This document shows, piece by piece, positions 17,595 through 26,491 of a DNA stretch of 64,000 nucleotides. The notes under the pieces are model-generated. The model saw nothing but the letters and a program-made list of their open reading frames with translations, made no database searches and was not told the origin of the DNA. Numbering within the stretch: position 1 is the stretch's first letter; each line of letters opens with the position of its first letter. This DNA comes from Falsiruegeria litorea R37 (GTDB lineage: Bacteria > Pseudomonadota > Alphaproteobacteria > Rhodobacterales > Rhodobacteraceae), in contig NZ_FWFO01000004.1 of NCBI RefSeq assembly GCF_900172225.1, forward strand, positions 124,001-188,000, given 5' to 3'. Both the position numbers and the translations under genes were made by a program.

Positions 17595-18308
17595 ATGAGC
17601 AATCTGACCTATGCCTTGCTTCTGGCCACTTTCGCCGGTCTTGCCATGCCCCTGGGCGGGTTGCTGGCGCGCTATGAACATGTGCGGGATAAACGGATCC
17701 AATCCCGTCTCATACATTCTGTTACGGCCTTTGGTGGTGGCGCGCTGTTGTCAGCGGTGGCACTGGTGCTGGTGCCGCGCGGAGCCGAGGCACTACCGGT
17801 GACCGTTGCCATTCCGCTGCTACTGGCGGGCGGCTTTGGGTTCTACGTTGTCGACAAACTGCTGGCCCGCGCGGGTGGCAGCGGGGCACTGCTGCTCGCG
17901 ATGCTGCTGGATTTCCTACCCGAAGCCATGGCCCTTGGGGCGCTGCTGACAACCGAGGCGGCCACGGCCAAGCTGCTCGCGGCGATGATCTTTCTGCAGA
18001 ACCTGCCTGAGGGATTTTCGGCCTTTCGAGAGATCTGGTCCCGGGGTCAGGCGCCGGGCTGGCAAATCTTGTTGATTTTCATCGGTCTCGCCGCCCTTGG
18101 ACCGCTGTGCGCCGCTGTGGGGTTCCATTTTCTGTCAACGGACCCGGAAACCCTGGGCGCGATCATGATCTTCGCCGCTGGAGGCATCCTGTATCTGCTG
18201 TTTCAGGACATCGCGCCCGAGGCGCATGTGGATGGAGATTGGTCGCCCGCCCTGGGCGCGGTCTGCGGCTTCGCCCTGGGATTGGCCGGTGATATGATCA
18301 TCGGGTGA
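17595..18308 (+). CDS. ZIP family metal transporter-like membrane protein
   Basis: These 237 residues form about seven to eight hydrophobic helices. The ZIP metal-site motifs appear as LDFLPEAMALG near residue 105 and QNLPEGFSAFRE near residue 138. In canonical ZIPs these read HxxPEG and HNxPEG; here the first histidine is phenylalanine and the second is glutamine, so metal specificity or transport may be altered. It is divergent from DUF2189, behind an inverted repeat. Confidence 0.78.
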   Translation: MSNLTYALLLATFAGLAMPLGGLLARYEHVRDKRIQSRLIHSVTAFGGGALLSAVALVLVPRGAEALPVTVAIPLLLAGGFGFYVVDKLLARAGGSGALLLAMLLDFLPEAMALGALLTTEAATAKLLAAMIFLQNLPEGFSAFREIWSRGQAPGWQILLIFIGLAALGPLCAAVGFHFLSTDPETLGAIMIFAAGGILYLLFQDIAPEAHVDGDWSPALGAVCGFALGLAGDMIIG

Positions 18309-18460
18309 GCGCTAGTGTTTTCTGCATGCCCTGATGGCAGTTTTGGCGAACGCAGAGCCATTCCGCGTGGGTCCCCATGCCATGGACATGAGAAGAGCAG
18401 CCTGATCTGATTCAAAACGCCAGCGCGGTTTGAGAGCAGGGTTGAGGGGTTAAGGAAAGG

Positions 18461-18545
18461 CTCCCGCCTGTCGTCGATTTTTCTAGGCAGAAAAACCTCC
18501 TCCCGTTGGGCCCGGCGCCGCGCGGGCGCGCGGCGCGCCACCGCC
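18461..18545 (+). repeat. dispersed structured intergenic repeat, copy B
   Basis: CTCCCGCCTGTCGTCGAT is followed by a seven-base-pair hairpin TTTTTCT/AGAAAAA around AGGC (18478-18495). Then come CCTCCTCCCGTTGGGCCCGG and a G+C-rich imperfect hairpin (18514-18540). It matches copy A block by block, though the hairpin arms differ. It lies 152 bases after the ZIP-like gene in the same direction. Bases 18309-18460 show nothing recognisable. Confidence 0.8.
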
Positions 18546-18602
18546 TGCCGCGTCGGTTGCTGGGGTGTTTCGGTTGGATGCGGGATGGGTTATGCCACTG
18601 AC

Positions 18603-18797
18603 ATGCCGGTTCTGCTTCTTCTGCTCGCTCTTATGGTGCTTGCCTACTTTGCGTGGCGTGCGAAGACGTCAAGCCTGACACGCAATTGCCGCTGGCGTCA
18701 GAGCCGGACCGAGGGAATTTGGCGCTGCGCCTCTTGCGGAGCCATGGTGCAAGGCGAAGAGCCGCCTCGCTTTTGTGGCGCAAACCGCTCCGGCTGA
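18603..18797 (+). CDS. small membrane-anchored protein with zinc-ribbon-like cysteines
   Basis: From the ATG at 18603 the protein is 64 residues; an ATG at 18585 would add six. The N-terminal helix MPVLLLLLALMVLAYFAW is a single membrane anchor or uncleaved signal. The remainder, NCRWRQSRTEGIWRCASCGA, ends PPRFC and resembles half a zinc ribbon with CxxC and a late Cys. Short proteins with CRWR and CxxCG motifs are widespread in roseobacters and uncharacterised. Confidence is moderate because of its size. Confidence 0.6.
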   Translation: MPVLLLLLALMVLAYFAWRAKTSSLTRNCRWRQSRTEGIWRCASCGAMVQGEEPPRFCGANRSG

Positions 18798-18854
18798 CCT
18801 CTTGCATCTGCCGGGCCTCTTGTGTCCATGTGTAAGGCAAGAGGAGACGACAAC

Positions 18855-19700
18855 ATGACAAACGCCCCCACAGACGCCGCCGCTCGCCGCGCCATCGCCC
18901 CGGTGATCTGCTATCCGAACGAAACGCTGCCCAAGCCGCCGCTGGATCTTTATCGCGCAGCCCGAGAGACAGCGATCAAAACCGACGAGGTGCTGGTGCC
19001 CGCCCGCGATGCGCGGTGCTTTACCGCGCCCGCGGGTCATTTTGTTCGTATCTCCTCGGTCGAAGGGCCGCAGGTGGGCGACCTGAACCTGCACAGCCTG
19101 AGTGACGTGACCGAGCGGTTCTATTCCGGTAAAACCCGTGCGCTGCACGGCACCCATATCACCACCGGGGAACGGATGTGGAGCAGCTTTCCACATATGC
19201 GCCCCATGGCGACAATCACCGAGGATACACTGAGTTGGTATGGAATTGATGAATTCGGCGGTTCGGTTCACGACGTGATCGGCACCCGCTGTGACCCTTA
19301 TACGGGTAACCTGCTGGCCGACACGCAGTATCATCACTGCTGTCATTCGAACTTGACCCGGTCGTTGGCCGATCATCTGGGCGTGTCTCTGCACGAGGCC
19401 GAGACGCTGGTGCATGATGTGCTCAACGTTTTCATGTGTACGGGATTTACCCGCGACACGGGACAGTACTTCATGAAAGCCTCACCCGTCCGTCCGGGCG
19501 ACTATCTTGAGTTTTTTGCCGAGATCGACTTGCTGGGCAATCTCAGCGCCTGCCCCGGCGGGGATTGCTCGTCCGAGCATTCCTCGGATACGGCCGCCTG
19601 CCACCCGCTTTTGGTCGAGATCTTTGCCCCGGAAGATGGCACACTGGACGCGTGGTGCAGCCCTGCTGCCAATCAATATGATGGCAGTCACGGACGTTGA
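18855..19700 (+). CDS. DUF1989 (urea carboxylase-associated) family protein
   Basis: Starting at the ATG behind AGAGGAG, this protein has 281 residues. The core shows PAGHFVRISSVEGPQVGDLNL, then FSGK-like YSGKTRALHGTHITTGERMWSSF and CHSNLTRSL, followed by VFMCTGF and GDYLEFFAEIDLLGNLSACPGGDCS. This order is that of DUF1989, some members of which sit with urea carboxylase or in aminomethyl-transfer pathways. The conserved Cys/His residues suggest metal binding. No urea genes are nearby, so the substrate is open. Confidence 0.88.
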   Translation: MTNAPTDAAARRAIAPVICYPNETLPKPPLDLYRAARETAIKTDEVLVPARDARCFTAPAGHFVRISSVEGPQVGDLNLHSLSDVTERFYSGKTRALHGTHITTGERMWSSFPHMRPMATITEDTLSWYGIDEFGGSVHDVIGTRCDPYTGNLLADTQYHHCCHSNLTRSLADHLGVSLHEAETLVHDVLNVFMCTGFTRDTGQYFMKASPVRPGDYLEFFAEIDLLGNLSACPGGDCSSEHSSDTAACHPLLVEIFAPEDGTLDAWCSPAANQYDGSHGR

Positions 19701-19737
19701 GGACGGATCAGCACAGACAGAGGAGAAAGAGGGAGGT

Positions 19738-19978
19738 GCTCCCGCGCCCGCGCTGATTTCGGCTGCGCCGAAATCTCTGGCGGCCTTGGGCCGGGCGCCG
19801 CGCTTCGCGCGGCGCGGTTGCGTTCTGTGGCAGATGTACCGCTGCAACAAATCCAGGAAAAGACCTGGATACTGCATTGCAGGAAAGTTGCACCTGGACG
19901 CCAAGCGCCGTGCGAAGCGCGGCGCCGGGCCCAACAGGAGGAGGTTACTCTGCCAAGAAAATCGACGACGGGCGGGAG
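19738..19978. repeat. dispersed structured intergenic repeat, copies C1 (+) and C2 (-) in convergent arrangement
   Basis: C1 (19738-19821) reads CTCCCGC, then a perfect nine-base-pair hairpin GATTTCGGC/GCCGAAATC (19755-19775), then TTGGGCCGGGCGCCGCGC and its pairing arm. C2 (19905-19978) is the same element on the minus strand: CTCCCGCCCGTCGTCGAT, a weaker small hairpin around TTGGCA, CCTCCTCCTGTTGGGCCC and a G+C-rich hairpin. Each points away from its nearest gene: C1 follows the DUF1989 stop by 38 bases, C2 follows deoD. The 83 bases between them show no coding character. Confidence 0.8.
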
Positions 19979-20088
19979 TGCTTCGAGCTGTCAAAGCGCC
20001 ACGCATTCAACGAAAGACCATCCCATGCACATCAAAGCGCGCCACAGTTTCGTGCCATTTTCCCAGCAAAATCCAATGCCAGAATGTT

Positions 20089-20127
20089 AATGCCCCGGGC
20101 GAAGAAGTAACTTTCGCCCGGGGCATT
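20089..20127 (-). terminator. hairpin downstream of deoD
   Basis: AATGCCCCGGGCGAA and TTCGCCCGGGGCATT form a perfect fifteen-base-pair stem with a nine-base loop. No strong T-run follows on either strand. It probably terminates or stabilises the deoD transcript. Confidence 0.65.
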
Positions 20128-20154
20128 GACGTTTGATCACAAGTGTATCCACCC

Positions 20155-20187
20155 GTGCACGGGTAGTGCACGCTTGGTGTACGCATG
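20155..20187. repeat. eleven-base periodic GTGYAC direct repeats
   Basis: GTGCAC at 20155, GTGCAC at 20166 and GTGTAC at 20177 are spaced exactly 11 bases apart, each followed by CG or GC. A degenerate copy GTGTAT lies at 20143. The first copy is also the centre of the palindrome CCCGTGCACGGG. The array lies between the deoD stop (20220) and its hairpin. The function is unknown. Confidence 0.5.
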
Positions 20188-20219
20188 TCACACGCGGGGT
20201 ATCGGGTGAAATCCGAGGG

Positions 20220-20933
20220 TTAAGGCACCTCGGAAAACGCGGCTTCGAGCGCGATCTCGACCATCTCGCCGAAGCTGCGCTCGCGCTGGTCGCTGGGCAG
20301 CGCCTCTCCCGTCAGCAGGTGATCGGACACCGTCAGAACCGCCAAGGCCCGGCAGCCGTGACGGGCCGCCAGATTGTAAAGCTCGGCCGCTTCCATCTCG
20401 ACGCCAAGAATGCCGTGACGCACCATCTGTTCGTTGAGATCGGGCCGTTCATCATAGAACACATCCGAGGAATAGATGCCCCCGACATGTGTCGTTGTTC
20501 CCTTGGCTTGCGCGGCGTCAGCGGCCGCCTTCAGCAAGGACCAATCCGCACAAGGCGCAAAGTTCACCTCTTTGAAAATACCCCGCGATGGTGTGCTGAG
20601 CGTTGTGGCTGTCATCGCCAGAATGACATCCCTGACCGCAACTTTGTCCTGCATCCCGCCGCAAGACCCAATGCGGATCAGGGTTCTGGCGCCATAGTCC
20701 CGGATCAACTCGTTGACGTAGATCGACAGGGACGGCATGCCCATGCCGCTGCCCTGAATGGTGACCCGCTGGCCGTTCCAAGTTCCGGTATACCCCAACA
20801 TCCCGCGAACTTCGTTGACCAGCTTTACATCCGACAGAAACGTTTCCGCCGCCCATTTTGCGCGATAAGGGTCGCCGGGCAAAAGAACTGTTTCTGCAAT
20901 TTCTCCGGATTTGGCGCCAATGTGGATTGTCAT
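20220..20933 (-). CDS. deoD: purine-nucleoside phosphorylase, DeoD type
   Basis: The 237 residues have the DeoD length. The phosphorolysis motifs are [20 protein letters not shown] near residue 14, [21 protein letters not shown] near 85 and [17 protein letters not shown] near 178 (nucleoside-binding Glu). The catalytic Asp lies in [11 protein letters not shown]. It cleaves purine nucleosides to base and ribose-1-phosphate in salvage. It is transcribed behind the H-NS-like gene on the same strand, 16 bases after that gene's stop. Confidence 0.95.
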   Translation of the reverse strand: MTIHIGAKSGEIAETVLLPGDPYRAKWAAETFLSDVKLVNEVRGMLGYTGTWNGQRVTIQGSGMGMPSLSIYVNELIRDYGARTLIRIGSCGGMQDKVAVRDVILAMTATTLSTPSRGIFKEVNFAPCADWSLLKAAADAAQAKGTTTHVGGIYSSDVFYDERPDLNEQMVRHGILGVEMEAAELYNLAARHGCRALAVLTVSDHLLTGEALPSDQRERSFGEMVEIALEAAFSEVP

Positions 20934-20949
20934 TGATGAAAGCCTATTT

Positions 20950-21267
20950 TCAGATTTCCAGGTCCGAGATATCGGCGCCCGATGTCAAAGCATCGTGAAT
21001 CCATTGCGGTTTGCGTCCGCGGCCTGACCAGGTTTGTTCCGGATTTGCCGGGTTGCGATATTTCGCAGCTGCTTTTCCTGACTTGCCGCCCTTTTTCGCA
21101 TCTGGCGACAATTCAGCCAACGAAAAACCAAATTCGGCGGCCGCCTTTTCAGCAGCTTCCAAAGCTTCACGGCGTTCCCGCTGTTCTGCGTCTTTCAGTG
21201 CTGTTTCCACGTTGGACTGCAGATCCAGCAGTTCCTTGCGCGACATAGCGCTTAGGTTGATTCCCAT
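20950..21267 (-). CDS. H-NS family nucleoid-associated protein (HvrA-like)
   Basis: The chosen ATG at 21267 gives 105 residues, the family length; a longer frame to 21360 is unlikely. The N-terminal coiled coil runs over about residues 8-45 ([20 protein letters not shown] onwards). A linker [16 protein letters not shown] leads to the H-NS DNA-binding motif [15 protein letters not shown]. HvrA of Rhodobacter regulates photosynthesis and nitrogen genes and binds A+T-rich DNA. The role here is inferred by family. Confidence 0.9.
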   Translation of the reverse strand: MGINLSAMSRKELLDLQSNVETALKDAEQRERREALEAAEKAAAEFGFSLAELSPDAKKGGKSGKAAAKYRNPANPEQTWSGRGRKPQWIHDALTSGADISDLEI

Positions 21268-21374
21268 TTTGTGACTCCCATTGCAATTCAAGCACCAAAA
21301 AGGTGGCGCCCAATACGCCACTTTAGTGTTTTTTTCAGGGAGTTCCAGAGATTGTTTCAATCTCAGATCGATAT

Positions 21375-23342
21375 TTATTCGGCTGCAATATCCCTTGGAT
21401 CTGCAAGCGACACAATATCGGTCATTATCGTGTTTAGCTCGAAATCCTTGGGTGTATAGACTTTCGATACTCCCATTGATTTCAGCTTTTCCGCGTCTTC
21501 ATCTGGAATAATTCCGCCAACAATAAGTGGAACGTTCTGCAAGCCGACGGCTTTCATTCTGATTAGAACATCTTCGACCAACGGCAAATGGCTGCCGGAC
21601 AGGATCGACAGGCCGATCACATGTGCTTCGTCATCGATTGCTGCGGTGACGATCTCCTCAGGGGTCAGGCGAATGCCCTCGTACGAGATGTCCATGCCGC
21701 AGTCACGTGCGCGGAATGCGATCTGCTCAGCGCCGTTGGAGTGACCGTCAAGGCCCGGCTTGCCGACCAGAAATTTCAACCGGCGCCCAAGTTGATCGCT
21801 GACCGCATCCACACGTGTGCGGATGTCATCCAGACCTTCGGTTTTGTTCGATACCGAGCCGGATACGCCGGTCGGGCCACGATAGGTGCCGTATGCTTTG
21901 CGCATTTCCTCGGCCCATTCACCGGTGGTTACACCGGCTTTGGCTGCAGCAATCGAGGGCTCCATGACATTGGCCCCGGTGCGGGCTGCTTCACGCAGCG
22001 CGGCCAAAGCGGCTGTAACCGCCGCGTCATCACGTTGGCTGCGCCATTCGTTCAGACGACCGATCTGTTCTTGTTCGACCGCCGGATCAACGACCATGAT
22101 ACCGCCGTCTTCGGTCTGCAGGGGCGAGGGCTCGCCCTGGGTCCATTTGTTTACACCGACGACCACAGTTTCATTGCGCTCGATGCGGTTCAAACGCTCG
22201 GCGTTGGAATCCACCAGACGCGACTTCATGTATTCGATCGAGGCCACGGCCCCACCCATCGAGTCCAGGTTAGCCAGTTCGGCCCGTGCCCCGTCTTTCA
22301 ATTCCTCGACCTTGGCGTCGACCGCTGGGTTGCCATCGAACAGATCGTCGAATTCCAACAAGTCGGTCTCATAAGCCAGAATCTGCTGCATCCGCATCGA
22401 CCACTGCTGATCCCACGGGCGCGGCAGGCCAAGCGCTTCGTTCCATGCAGGCAGCTGAACCGCACGCGCACGGGCCTTTTTCGACAGGGTCACGGCCAGC
22501 ATTTCGATCAGGATGCGGTAGACATTGTTTTCCGGCTGCTGTTCCGTCAAACCAAGCGAGTTCACTTGGACGCCATAACGGAAGCGGCGCGATTTAGGAT
22601 CGGTCACACCATAGCGTTCGACCAGGATTTCGTCCCACAGGTCCACAAAGGCGCGCATCTTGCACATCTCGGTCACAAACCGGATGCCTGCATTCACAAA
22701 GAACGAGATACGTCCACAGAGCGCCGGGAAATCTTCGGCCGGAACGCGCGGGCGCAGCTCGTCCAGAACGGCGATTGCCGTGGCAAGGGCAAAGGCCAAT
22801 TCCTGCTCGGGCGTGGCGCCCGCTTCTTGCAGGTGATAGGAACACACGTTCATCGGGTTCCATTTGGGCACGTTGGTGTAGCAATATTCCGCCACATCAG
22901 CGATCATCTTGAGCGAAGGTTTGGGCGGGCAGACATAGGTACCGCGGCTCAGGTATTCCTTGATCAGGTCGTTTTGAACGGTGCCTTGCAGTTTCGAGAT
23001 GTCAGCACCCTGCTCCTCGGCTACGGCAATGTACAACGACAGCAACCAGGGTGCCGTGGCGTTGATCGTCATCGACGTGTTCATCTGTTCCAGAGGGATC
23101 TGGTCAAACAGTGTACGCATGTCACCCAGATGAGAAACCGGTACGCCCACTTTGCCAACTTCGCCCCGTGCCAAAACGTGGTCACTGTCATATCCCGTTT
23201 GTGTCGGTAGATCGAAGGCGACGGACAGACCGGTTTGGCCTTTGGCCAAGTTGCTGCGGTACAGCGCATTCGAAGCTTTTGCCGTGGAGTGACCGGCATA
23301 CGTACGGATGAGCCAGGGGCGATCTTTCTGCGTCTGCGTCAT
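21375..23342 (-). CDS. ecm: (2R)-ethylmalonyl-CoA mutase, B12-dependent
   Basis: I place the start at the ATG at 23342 (655 residues); the longer open frame adds 43 unlikely codons. The catalytic TIM barrel begins RPWLIRTYAGHSTAKASNAL and includes GQTGLSVAFDLPTQTGYDSDH. The C-terminal cobalamin-binding domain has GKPGLDGHSNGAEQIAFRA (DxHxxG, histidine ligand near residue 530) and LSILSGSH. Length and active-site segment fit ethylmalonyl-CoA mutase rather than methylmalonyl-CoA mutase. It converts ethylmalonyl-CoA to methylsuccinyl-CoA after Ccr. The nearby ccr supports this. Confidence 0.93.
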   Translation of the reverse strand: MTQTQKDRPWLIRTYAGHSTAKASNALYRSNLAKGQTGLSVAFDLPTQTGYDSDHVLARGEVGKVGVPVSHLGDMRTLFDQIPLEQMNTSMTINATAPWLLSLYIAVAEEQGADISKLQGTVQNDLIKEYLSRGTYVCPPKPSLKMIADVAEYCYTNVPKWNPMNVCSYHLQEAGATPEQELAFALATAIAVLDELRPRVPAEDFPALCGRISFFVNAGIRFVTEMCKMRAFVDLWDEILVERYGVTDPKSRRFRYGVQVNSLGLTEQQPENNVYRILIEMLAVTLSKKARARAVQLPAWNEALGLPRPWDQQWSMRMQQILAYETDLLEFDDLFDGNPAVDAKVEELKDGARAELANLDSMGGAVASIEYMKSRLVDSNAERLNRIERNETVVVGVNKWTQGEPSPLQTEDGGIMVVDPAVEQEQIGRLNEWRSQRDDAAVTAALAALREAARTGANVMEPSIAAAKAGVTTGEWAEEMRKAYGTYRGPTGVSGSVSNKTEGLDDIRTRVDAVSDQLGRRLKFLVGKPGLDGHSNGAEQIAFRARDCGMDISYEGIRLTPEEIVTAAIDDEAHVIGLSILSGSHLPLVEDVLIRMKAVGLQNVPLIVGGIIPDEDAEKLKSMGVSKVYTPKDFELNTIMTDIVSLADPRDIAAE

Positions 23343-23490
23343 AGTGGGCCTCGCGAGTCGGGTGGGCAATAATATTTCGTCGATGAGTTCTAAATCGTAA
23401 TTTTCAGCACATGTCAATTCGCTGCGTTGCGGCGAGGTGTTGTTACGCGAATGGATTGTGACACGGGCCAATTAGTGGCAGGTTGCGCAA

Positions 23491-24882
23491 ATGACGCAGA
23501 CTGTAGAACTCCCGCTTTGGCTTTTTGTCCTGATCGTGTTGTTCGCTGCGGTCACCTTTGCTTCGCATTTTCTGTTCCCATCCGTGCGGTGGTTTTTCCG
23601 TCATCGCCTGGAGCGTGCTGTTGCTCGGTTGAACAAGCGTCTGGAGCGCCCGATTCAGCCGTTCAAATTGGCCCGACGTCACGACATGATCCAACGCCTG
23701 ATCTATGACCCGCAGGTGGGGCAGGCGGTGCGCGACCATGCAGTTGCCGAAGGCATCCCTGAGGCGGTGGCCTTTGAACAGGCGCGTCGCTATGCGCGCG
23801 AGATTGTGCCATCCTTTTCCGCGTTCACATATTTCAGCTTTGCGATCCGACTGGCTCGGTTTCTGAGCAACGCATTCTACAATGTGCGATTGGACTATCA
23901 GAACGAGGCTGCTGTCAGGGGCATCGACCCAAGCGCCACGGTCGTCTTTGTGATGAACCACCGCAGTAATATGGACTACGTGCTGATCACATATCTTGCG
24001 GCGCAGCGATCTGCCTTGTCCTATGCGGTGGGAGAGTGGGCGCGGGTCTGGCCACTCAGTCGCTTGATCCGGGCTATGGGCGCTTATTTCATACGCCGCA
24101 AGTCGGGCAGCGATTTGTACCGCCAGGTTCTGGCCTGTTACGTGCGCCACGCGACTGAGGCCGGCGTGACCCAGGCCATGTTCCCCGAAGGAGGGTTGAG
24201 TTTGAATGGGACGCTTGGGCGTCCAAAGTTGGGGTTACTGAAGTACATTATTGACGGGAGCGACCCGGAAAAGCGCGACGTCGTATTTGTTCCAGTGGCT
24301 TTGAATTATGACCGTGTGCTCGAAGATACGATCCTGACCACGGCCGCAAACCGATCCGAGCGGCGTTTCCGCGCCCGGATCGGCGTCATAATGGGGTGGG
24401 TGCTGAAACAAATCTGGCGTCGGATCACTGGTCGCTACAAGCGATTTGGCTACGCCGCAGTTAGATACGGCGAGCCGCTGTCTCTGCGGGCCTTTCACAA
24501 CACGACTGAAGACGATTTAACGGTTCCCTTGGCACGAGAGTTGATGTCTAGGATTGGCGGGGCAGTGCCCATTTTGCCGGTTCCCTTTGTATCTTGGCAT
24601 ATCAATGGTGCCGGACCGATGACCCGTATGGAACTGGAACAAGCGTTGATAGAATGGAACCCGGCACGTTCTTCGCCCGTGGTTAAGTCACTGATCGAAG
24701 AAGGTTTGACGCAACTCACAGACCGAAGAATTCTGATCGAGCAAGGTGACGCATATGCCGTTGGCCCGGAGCGGCCTGACTTGCTGCGTTATTATGCGGC
24801 TTCTGTCGATCATCTACTAAAGCCCAAAATGCCCGATGATGATGCAGGTGCGGAAATTGATGCTGCGACTGCGGGGTCATAA
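23491..24882 (+). CDS. PlsB-like glycerol-3-phosphate/lysophospholipid acyltransferase
   Basis: The 463 residues begin with one membrane helix (LPLWLFVLIVLFAAVTFAS). The acyltransferase block I is VVFVMNHRSNMDYVLITYL near residue 155 (HxxxxD), block II is around YFIRRKSGSDLYRQVLACY, and block III is QAMFPEGGLSLNG. This order matches the glycerolphosphate acyltransferase superfamily and acylates a glycerophosphate or lysolipid at the inner membrane. It is shorter than E. coli PlsB. It is divergent from ecm and lies upstream of ccr, 109 bases away. Confidence 0.85.
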   Translation: MTQTVELPLWLFVLIVLFAAVTFASHFLFPSVRWFFRHRLERAVARLNKRLERPIQPFKLARRHDMIQRLIYDPQVGQAVRDHAVAEGIPEAVAFEQARRYAREIVPSFSAFTYFSFAIRLARFLSNAFYNVRLDYQNEAAVRGIDPSATVVFVMNHRSNMDYVLITYLAAQRSALSYAVGEWARVWPLSRLIRAMGAYFIRRKSGSDLYRQVLACYVRHATEAGVTQAMFPEGGLSLNGTLGRPKLGLLKYIIDGSDPEKRDVVFVPVALNYDRVLEDTILTTAANRSERRFRARIGVIMGWVLKQIWRRITGRYKRFGYAAVRYGEPLSLRAFHNTTEDDLTVPLARELMSRIGGAVPILPVPFVSWHINGAGPMTRMELEQALIEWNPARSSPVVKSLIEEGLTQLTDRRILIEQGDAYAVGPERPDLLRYYAASVDHLLKPKMPDDDAGAEIDAATAGS

Positions 24883-24991
24883 AATTTCAAAAATGCCCTA
24901 AATGGTGTTGCAATGTTGCGTGGCCGTTTGTATCCAGTCTCCAAGCCCGCGATTCTGCGTTGCGGCGAGATTTAAGAAAAAGGAGGCCGAT

Positions 24992-26278
24992 ATGGCTTTG
25001 GACACTAACGGCGGCGTCGCGTCGTACGAGGCGCCTGAAAAAGACCTCTACGAAGTGGGTGAAATCCCCCCCATGGGCTATGTGCCCAAGAAGATGTACG
25101 CGTGGGCAATCCGTCAGGAGCGTGAAGGCGAGCCAAACAAGGCGATGCAGGTCGAAGTTGTCGACGTGCCCGAGCTTGACAGCCATGAGGTGCTGGTCCT
25201 GGTTATGGCCGCTGGCGTGAACTACAACGGTGTCTGGGCCTCGCTGGGTGTTCCGATCAGCATGTTCAACGTCCACAAGCAACCCTACCACATTGCCGGC
25301 TCTGATGCTGCGGGCATCGTCTGGGCAGTGGGTTCGAAAGTGACCCGCTGGAAAGTTGGTGATGAGGTTGTCATCCACTGCAACCAGGACGACGGCGACG
25401 ACGAGCACTGCAACGGCGGCGACCCGATGTATTCCAACAGCCAGCGTATCTGGGGCTATGAAACCCCCAATGGTTCGTTCGCTCAGTTCACCAACGTTCA
25501 GGCTCAGCAGTTGATGCCGCGTCCCAAGCACCTGACTTGGGAAGAGGCTGCCTGCTACACCCTGACGCTCGCAACTGCCTATCGCATGTTGTTCGGCCAC
25601 GAGCCGCACGATCTGAAGCCAGGCCAGAACGTTCTGGTTTGGGGCGCGTCGGGTGGTCTGGGTTCCTATGCGATCCAGCTGATCAACACCGCCGGTGCCA
25701 ATGCGATCGGCGTGATCTCGGACGAAAGCAAGCGTGACTTTGTGATGGGTCTGGGTGCCAAGGGTGTTCTGAACCGCAAGGACTTCAATTGCTGGGGTCA
25801 GCTGCCCACAGTGAACACGCCGGAATATGCCGAATGGTTCAAAGAGGCTCGCAAGTTCGGCGCGGCCATCTGGGAAATCACCGGCAAGGGCAACAACGTC
25901 GACATGGTATTCGAACACCCCGGCGAAAGCACCTTCCCGGTCTCGACCTTCGTCGTGAAGAAGGGCGGTATGGTTGTGATCTGCGCGGGTACTACCGGCT
26001 ACAACCTGACCTTGGACGTGCGTTACATGTGGATGCACCAGAAACGTTTGCAGGGCTCGCACTTTGCCCACCTCAAGCAAGCATCCTCGGCAAACCAGCT
26101 GATGGTCGAGCGTCGTCTGGATCCGTGCATGTCCGAAGTGTTCACCTGGGACGATCTGCCCGAAGCGCACATGAAAATGCGTCGCAACGAGCACCTGCCA
26201 GGCAATATGTCTGTGCTGGTTCAGGCCCCCAAAACCGGTCTGCGCACTTTGGAAGAGGTTCTGGAAGCAGGCAATTAA
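24992..26278 (+). CDS. ccr: crotonyl-CoA carboxylase/reductase
   Basis: From the ATG behind AAAAAGGAGG the protein has 428 residues. It is a medium-chain dehydrogenase/reductase with GSDAAGIVWAVGSKVTRWKVGDEVV and the NADPH loop VLVWGASGGLGSYAIQL near residue 215. The N-terminus KDLYEVGEIPPMGYVPKKMYAWAIR and the WEITGKGNNVDMVFEHPGE segment are typical of Ccr, which reductively carboxylates crotonyl-CoA to ethylmalonyl-CoA. It is the key enzyme of the ethylmalonyl-CoA pathway. A terminator follows. Confidence 0.97.
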   Translation: MALDTNGGVASYEAPEKDLYEVGEIPPMGYVPKKMYAWAIRQEREGEPNKAMQVEVVDVPELDSHEVLVLVMAAGVNYNGVWASLGVPISMFNVHKQPYHIAGSDAAGIVWAVGSKVTRWKVGDEVVIHCNQDDGDDEHCNGGDPMYSNSQRIWGYETPNGSFAQFTNVQAQQLMPRPKHLTWEEAACYTLTLATAYRMLFGHEPHDLKPGQNVLVWGASGGLGSYAIQLINTAGANAIGVISDESKRDFVMGLGAKGVLNRKDFNCWGQLPTVNTPEYAEWFKEARKFGAAIWEITGKGNNVDMVFEHPGESTFPVSTFVVKKGGMVVICAGTTGYNLTLDVRYMWMHQKRLQGSHFAHLKQASSANQLMVERRLDPCMSEVFTWDDLPEAHMKMRRNEHLPGNMSVLVQAPKTGLRTLEEVLEAGN

Positions 26279-26308
26279 CCTTACCTGCAGAATCAAGCTG
26301 ACAAACTG

Positions 26309-26338
26309 GCCCGCGAATCACCACTGTGGTTCGTGGGC
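26309..26338 (+). terminator. terminator of ccr
   Basis: GCCCGCGAA and TTCGTGGGC form a nine-base-pair stem with one G-U pair, capped by an inner CCA/TGG helix, followed by TTCTTTG. It lies 30 bases after the ccr stop. Confidence 0.75.
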
Positions 26339-26457
26339 TTCTTTGTGTAGGATGGCTACTTTTGACGTATCAGTGGGTTAAGAATTGTGACCTCGCTGTT
26401 TATGGGGAGTAGAAAGAAGTGAATTTCCTAACGCAAATCGCACATGCTATAGTTGTG

Positions 26458-26472
26458 TTAACCTTTCGTTAA
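26458..26472 (+). promoter_or_regulatory. CtrA-type binding motif upstream of the quorum-sensing locus
   Basis: TTAACCTTTCGTTAA is an exact TTAA-N7-TTAA CtrA box and is followed by C, as in the usual consensus. It is 19 bases before the ATG at 26492, so it probably overlaps the promoter of the small gene and luxR. Confidence 0.7.
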
Positions 26473-26491
26473 CTGTTTCGGAGAGACTCTG

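Noticed and set aside
20131-20141. TTTGATCACA near the deoD 3' end as another TCA-type operator
   Set aside because: It matches eight of ten bases, has no 21-bp partner and is not upstream of any gene start.
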